A DNA stretch of 9,481 nucleotides from JBKEAJ01 sp047972135 (lineage in GTDB: Bacteria; Bacteroidota; Bacteroidia; Bacteroidales; Prolixibacteraceae), in the NCBI GenBank assembly GCA_047972135.1, contig JBKEAJ010000004.1:1-9481 (forward strand). The letters run 5' to 3'. Position 1 is the stretch's first letter; each line of letters begins with the position of its first letter. Position numbers and translations under genes: made by a program. Positions 6,424 through 9,481 of the stretch are shown in pieces. The notes beneath the pieces are model-generated. The model did no database searches. It saw only the letters and a program-made list of their open reading frames with translations, and had not been told where the DNA came from.

Positions 6424-6458
6424 TTGCGAAATAATTCGCAACGAAAATTATCGCAATG
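6424..6458 (+). repeat. 35-bp direct repeat, right copy, ending on an orphan ATG
   Basis: This is a perfect second copy of 5227-5261. Its 15-bp units lie at 6427-6441 and 6442-6456. The final ATG (6456-6458) is followed immediately by TGA (6459-6461), so the leader and start codon are kept but no coding sequence follows. It lies 67 nt after the ATPase stop and just beyond the sulfatase terminator. Confidence 0.95.
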
Positions 6459-6460
6459 TG

Positions 6461-6507
6461 AAATAAAAACAGCAGCGAAATCAAGTTTGAGTACTTGTCC
6501 GCTGCTG
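6461..6507 (-). terminator. Rho-independent terminator of the sulfatase gene
   Basis: On the minus strand CAGCAGCG (6507-6500) pairs perfectly with CGCTGCTG (6477-6470). An inner CAAG/CTTG stem (6497-6494 with 6485-6482) supports it, and TTTTTATTT follows directly (6469-6461). It starts 24 nt after the sulfatase stop codon. The plus strand has no T-run after the stem, so it should work leftward only and would not stop the ATPase transcript. Confidence 0.8.
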
Positions 6508-6530
6508 CACTTATATATCGAAAAGGTATT

Positions 6531-8715
6531 TTAGTTCAGCTCTATATGAACTTTCTCAACTTCTCCTGTGAAGTTTGCAGGCACTTTGTATGCTTCGCTA
6601 ACGGGTGTTCCGGTTTCTCTTCCTATATCAAGAGTTTCGTAGGACACACGCACCGGTATGGTTTTCGCAATTTTGCCCTTCCCGATTTGCTTCCCGTCTG
6701 CCAACAAGGTCATAGTCCCCCCTGCTCCAGGTTTGTCGCCTTCATAGTCAAACTTACAGGTAATCGAAGTTTTTCCGCTTGGCAAGGCCTTGTCAGAAAG
6801 AACCTCATATCTGTCAGTTCTCAAGAAATTATAGTGGTACACTAGCTTACTGTTTTTCATGTCGGGCGCACTTCCTTCGGGTATGCGAATCATGTCCGAA
6901 TAGTAGGTGAATGAGGTTTTGCCTTCGGCATAGCTTGGTCGGTTTGCCACGTCGAAGCGCTCTATTTTGCTGTCGTCCAGTGGTAATACGTTGTATTTAG
7001 AAGCCTCTACCAAGAAAAGATCTTTCAGTTCCTGTAGTTTCTCGGGATACTTACTTGCTAGGTTATCAGCTTCGCTAAAGTCTTCGGCAACGTTGTAAAG
7101 CTCCCAGTCGAAGCCGGTATGTGCATTCTTGGAAGCTGGAGCATTTATCCATAGGGTTGATTTAGAGATAGTTACAGCCGCTCAGACATTGTGATACAAG
7201 GCTCTACGTGCATAAATCTCAAAATATTGAGTTGTATGGGTCGATGGGGTATTAGGCTTGTCGAAAGTGTAAACCATGCTGTTTCCTTCCAAAGGTTTCT
7301 GCGCTACACCGTTCACCTCAATAGGTGCAGAGATATGAGCAGCTTCCAAAACGGTTGGCAGGATGTCAATCACATGGTGGAATTGCGAACGAATTTCGCC
7401 GTGTGCCTTAATTTTTTCAGGCCATGAAATGACCATTCCGTTTCTTATTCCACCAAAATGCGAGGCTACAAGTTTCATCCATTGGAATGGAGTAGCCATA
7501 GCGTAAGTCCAACCCGCAGATTTATGGTTATAGTATTTCGGCCCTCCTATTTCGTCGGCTTCGTAAGCAGCTCTGATGTCTTCCCATTTTTCGGTAACGC
7601 CATTGAATAGAGTTAGTTCATTCAGCAATCCTTGCTCGCCGCCTTCTCCACTCGGTCCGTTGTCGCCTTGAATATAGATAACCAAAGTGTTGTCGAGTCT
7701 TCCTGTTTCTTCGATTGCATCAAGAACACGGTTTATTTGATAGTCGCAGTGTGCCAACGCCGCTACATACACTTCCATCATGCGTGAAAAAACTTCTTGA
7801 TGTTCTTTGCCCAAATCATCCCACGCAGGGATAGCATCGGGGCGTGGAGAGAGTTTTGTCCCAGCCCATGTCAAATTTACTTTTGAATTTCTCAATCCAC
7901 TCTTTAGGCGCATGGTGTGGAGAGTGCGACGTTCCGGGCGTGTAGTACATAAAGAAAGGCTTGTCGGGAGCAACAGCGTTCAAATCTCTGATTCGCTTGA
8001 TAGCTTTGTCTGCCAAGTCTATATCCATGTGATAACCTTCTTCGGGAGTTGACGGCGGGTCTATGGGTTTAGTGTTTTCAAACAACATCGGCGAAAACTG
8101 ATGAGCATCGCCGCCTATGAAACCGTAGAAATACTCAAATCCTAGTCCAGTAGGCCAAAGGTCGTAAGGACCTGCCTGACTGTTTTGCCAGTCGGGAACA
8201 TTGTGGTTTTTACCAAACCATGCAGTGTTGTAGCCGGGATAACCAACTCCCATTTCCATGATAGAGCCTGTGCCGGCAGTGTGGTGGTTGCGTCCTGTAA
8301 GCAGAGCAGCACGTGTTGGCGAACATTGTGCCGTAGTGTGAAAAGTATTATAAATCAACCCGTCTTTTGAAAGTCTCTCGAAAGCAGGTGTCGGTACAGG
8401 ACCGCCAAATACCTCGCTAGCCGAAAAGCCCACATCATCGGTCATTATGATAAGTACGTTGGGAGCCCCTTCGGGAGGGACAACCATTGGTGGAAAATCC
8501 TTCTCTGAATCTTTTGGAGTAAGTCTGATTTTACCCGTAAAGTTCTTTTCGGGTATAGGTAAAATAGTCCGATTAAAGGGATCCTTTTCCTGTGCAAACA
8601 CGCTTGATGTCAGGCACAGTACAAAAAATGCAATAAATACTCTTTTTTTTATGTGTTTGTAATTTTGCAATAAGCTGTAAGCTATAGGCTTTATGCTTTT
8701 GCTGATTTTAATCAT
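6531..8715 (-). pseudogene. Degenerate secreted arylsulfatase, Cys-type
   Basis: These are remains of a large arylsulfatase (PF00884), which would hydrolyse sulfate esters in the periplasm after its cysteine is converted to formylglycine by an anSME enzyme not seen here. The first frame (8715-7816) has a signal peptide (KKRVFIAFFVLCLTSSVFA), metal ligands D93/D94 (MTDDVGFS), the formylglycine motif C131-S-P-T-R and GKNH (168-171). The reading then shifts near 7854-7860 to the frame that ends at a TGA at 7184-7182, and that frame carries PRPDAIPAWD and GDNGPSGEGG. The same frame resumes after the TGA and runs to a TAA at 6531, with WELYNVAEDFSEADNLASKYPEKLQEL and KYNVLPLDDS. Against relatives of about 770-790 residues, about 18 residues seem lost at the frameshift and about 25 after G161-Y162-N163. 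A TTG at 8670 is an alternative start giving a shorter n-region; AGAAGG abuts the ATG at 8715. Three lesions make activity unlikely. Confidence 0.85.
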
Positions 8716-8728
8716 CCTTCTGTGTAGT

Positions 8729-8743
8729 TAGGCTTAAAGCCTA
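8729..8743. repeat. Short perfect palindrome upstream of the sulfatase
   Basis: TAGGCTT-A-AAGCCTA is a 7-bp inverted repeat around one central base, 14 nt before the sulfatase ATG. A T-run does not follow on the minus strand, so it is not a convincing terminator for the RNase H gene. It could be an operator or a dispersed small repeat. Related words occur at 8671-8684 and 831-845. Confidence 0.35.
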
Positions 8744-8832
8744 CTGCATGGAAGTTTCATGTGTTTTATTTAATAATATAAGACTGATAACACTCAAATA
8801 CATAGAATTGTTCATGCATCCGAGAGCTTATG

Positions 8833-9481
8833 TTAGTTTTGTTGAGTGGAGATATACCTCTTAGCATCTTCCACCATGTACATGGTCTTGCAATCGGGAC
8901 AAAATAGGTAGTACTCAAAGTAATAGGATTTATTCTTGCTGATTTTTCTCTTTGTTGGCTGCTTTTTTACAACTGCTGTACCACATTTTCGGCATAAATC
9001 GCCCTCCTTATCAATCTTTGTTTTCTTGGGACTCTCTTGCAATTTAGTTTTTGTGGCGGAGCTTGGCGGCTCTTCATTTGGCTCATAACCAGTGTCTTCC
9101 AACAAGTTTTCACTGTTAAGTGCAGAGGTGGCAAGGCTGTCGCATCTTTCGTTTTCGGCATGTCCGGCATGTCCTTTCACCCAGTTAATCCTAACTTCCT
9201 GCTGCTTAGATATAATCGTTAAAAGTCGCGCCCACAAGTCGTGGTTCAGTGCTTTTTGATTTTTAGTACGATACCAATTTTTCGATTTCCATTTTTCTGC
9301 CCAGCCCTTTGTTATTCCGTCGACCACATAACGAGAGTCGGTATATACGTTGACGAGTGATTTTGTCTTCAAACGTTCCAGCCCATAAATCACTCCCATC
9401 AACTCCATCCGGTTGTTGGTCGTCAGTGTGTAGCCTTGGCAAAATTCCTTTTTATTCCCTTTGTACGATAATATCACTCCA
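8833..9481 (-). CDS. rnhA: Ribonuclease HI with C-terminal zinc ribbon, 5' end missing
   Basis: This is the 3' part of an RNase HI gene, which cleaves the RNA strand of RNA-DNA hybrids using two metal ions. The frame is open to the edge (GGA GTG ATA...), so the true start and the first catalytic aspartate lie outside. Numbered from the GTG at 9477, the catalytic set is E25 (NNRMEL), D47 (YTDSRYVV), H103 (VKGHAGHAENERCD) and D113. The SRYVVDGITKGWAEKWKSKNW region is the substrate-binding handle. The domain ends near residue 120. A charged linker (123-160) leads to CRKC (162-165) and CPDC (193-196), a four-cysteine zinc ribbon with aromatic residues between. E. coli RNase HI has 155 residues and no such tail. 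It ends at a TAA (8835-8833), 117 nt before the sulfatase ATG, with no clear terminator between. The gene call is secure; the role of the ribbon is inferred (nucleic-acid binding). Confidence 0.93.
   Translation of the reverse strand, partial: GVILSYKGNKKEFCQGYTLTTNNRMELMGVIYGLERLKTKSLVNVYTDSRYVVDGITKGWAEKWKSKNWYRTKNQKALNHDLWARLLTIISKQQEVRINWVKGHAGHAENERCDSLATSALNSENLLEDTGYEPNEEPPSSATKTKLQESPKKTKIDKEGDLCRKCGTAVVKKQPTKRKISKNKSYYFEYYLFCPDCKTMYMVEDAKRYISTQQN

Larger units (their letters stand above)
5227..6458 (+). mobile_element. Candidate repeat-bounded ATPase cassette
   Basis: One plus-strand ATPase gene, opposite in orientation to all its neighbours, lies exactly between two perfect 35-bp direct repeats. 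The unit (repeat plus body) spans 1,197 bp. No transposase, integrase or terminal inverted repeat is visible, so it is not a known insertion sequence. The repeats are too long for usual target-site duplications. They could be recombination sites, operators, or the relic of a tandem duplication of ATPase genes that share this leader. It sits between the promoter region of the MuiA-like gene and the terminator of the sulfatase. Mobility is inferred, not shown. Confidence 0.4.

Noticed and set aside
5227..6458. Insertion sequence or CRISPR array
   Set aside because: There is no transposase and no terminal inverted repeats; only two repeats, with a whole gene between them, which excludes CRISPR spacing.
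7182..7184. Programmed recoding of TGA (Trp or selenocysteine) in the sulfatase
   Set aside because: The site is not a redox or catalytic position, no SECIS-like signal was noticed, TGA ends another gene here, and other lesions show the sulfatase is decaying.

Overview
The window looks like chromosome from a member of the Bacteroidota, most likely order Bacteroidales. The evidence is the Bacteroidota-type T6SS tube protein at the left edge, a SusC/TonB-style domain ending in a VVVGYG signature, promoter elements of the -7 TAnnTTTG type, A-rich leaders with weak Shine-Dalgarno sequences, and low to medium GC. All genes except one run on the minus strand. The species cannot be fixed from sequence alone.

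From left to right: 1-210 is the 5' part of tssD (Hcp-like T6SS tube protein), which runs off the edge. A 14-bp perfect-stem hairpin (272-317) separates it from a small coiled-coil protein with one C-terminal membrane helix (about 512-757). A 475-bp non-coding stretch follows, with low-complexity T/G-rich DNA, a GC-rich inverted repeat and a REP-like palindromic element. Next is a translationally coupled pair: an RLAN-domain/RimK-type ATP-grasp ligase (1688-3160) and a RimI-like GNAT acetyltransferase (1233-1691), overlapping by ATGA. This looks like a small peptide or amide-ligation operon. At 3263-5149 is a secreted MuiA/DUF4139 protein carrying an inserted carboxypeptidase-regulatory domain of the SusC type.

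The only plus-strand gene (5259-6356) encodes a STAND/archaeal-type AAA ATPase with a C-terminal winged helix. A perfect 35-bp direct repeat bounds it (5227-5261 and 6424-6458). The left copy ends exactly on the gene's ATG. The right copy ends in an orphan ATG followed at once by TGA. Each copy is built from two tandem 15-bp iteron-like units. This repeat-bounded ATPase is the most unusual object in the window and may be a mobile or self-regulating cassette.

To its right is a degenerate secreted arylsulfatase (6531-8715, minus). It retains the CSPTR formylglycine motif but has a frameshift, an in-frame TGA at an expected tryptophan, and apparently two internal deletions at short direct repeats. 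A good rho-independent terminator sits beyond its 3' end. The window closes with the 3' part of an RNase HI gene (8833-9481) that carries a C-terminal four-cysteine zinc-ribbon extension.

Apart from the ligase/GNAT pair, the genes do not form one pathway. The window reads as a mosaic of housekeeping, envelope and accessory genes with one probable insertion and one decaying gene.
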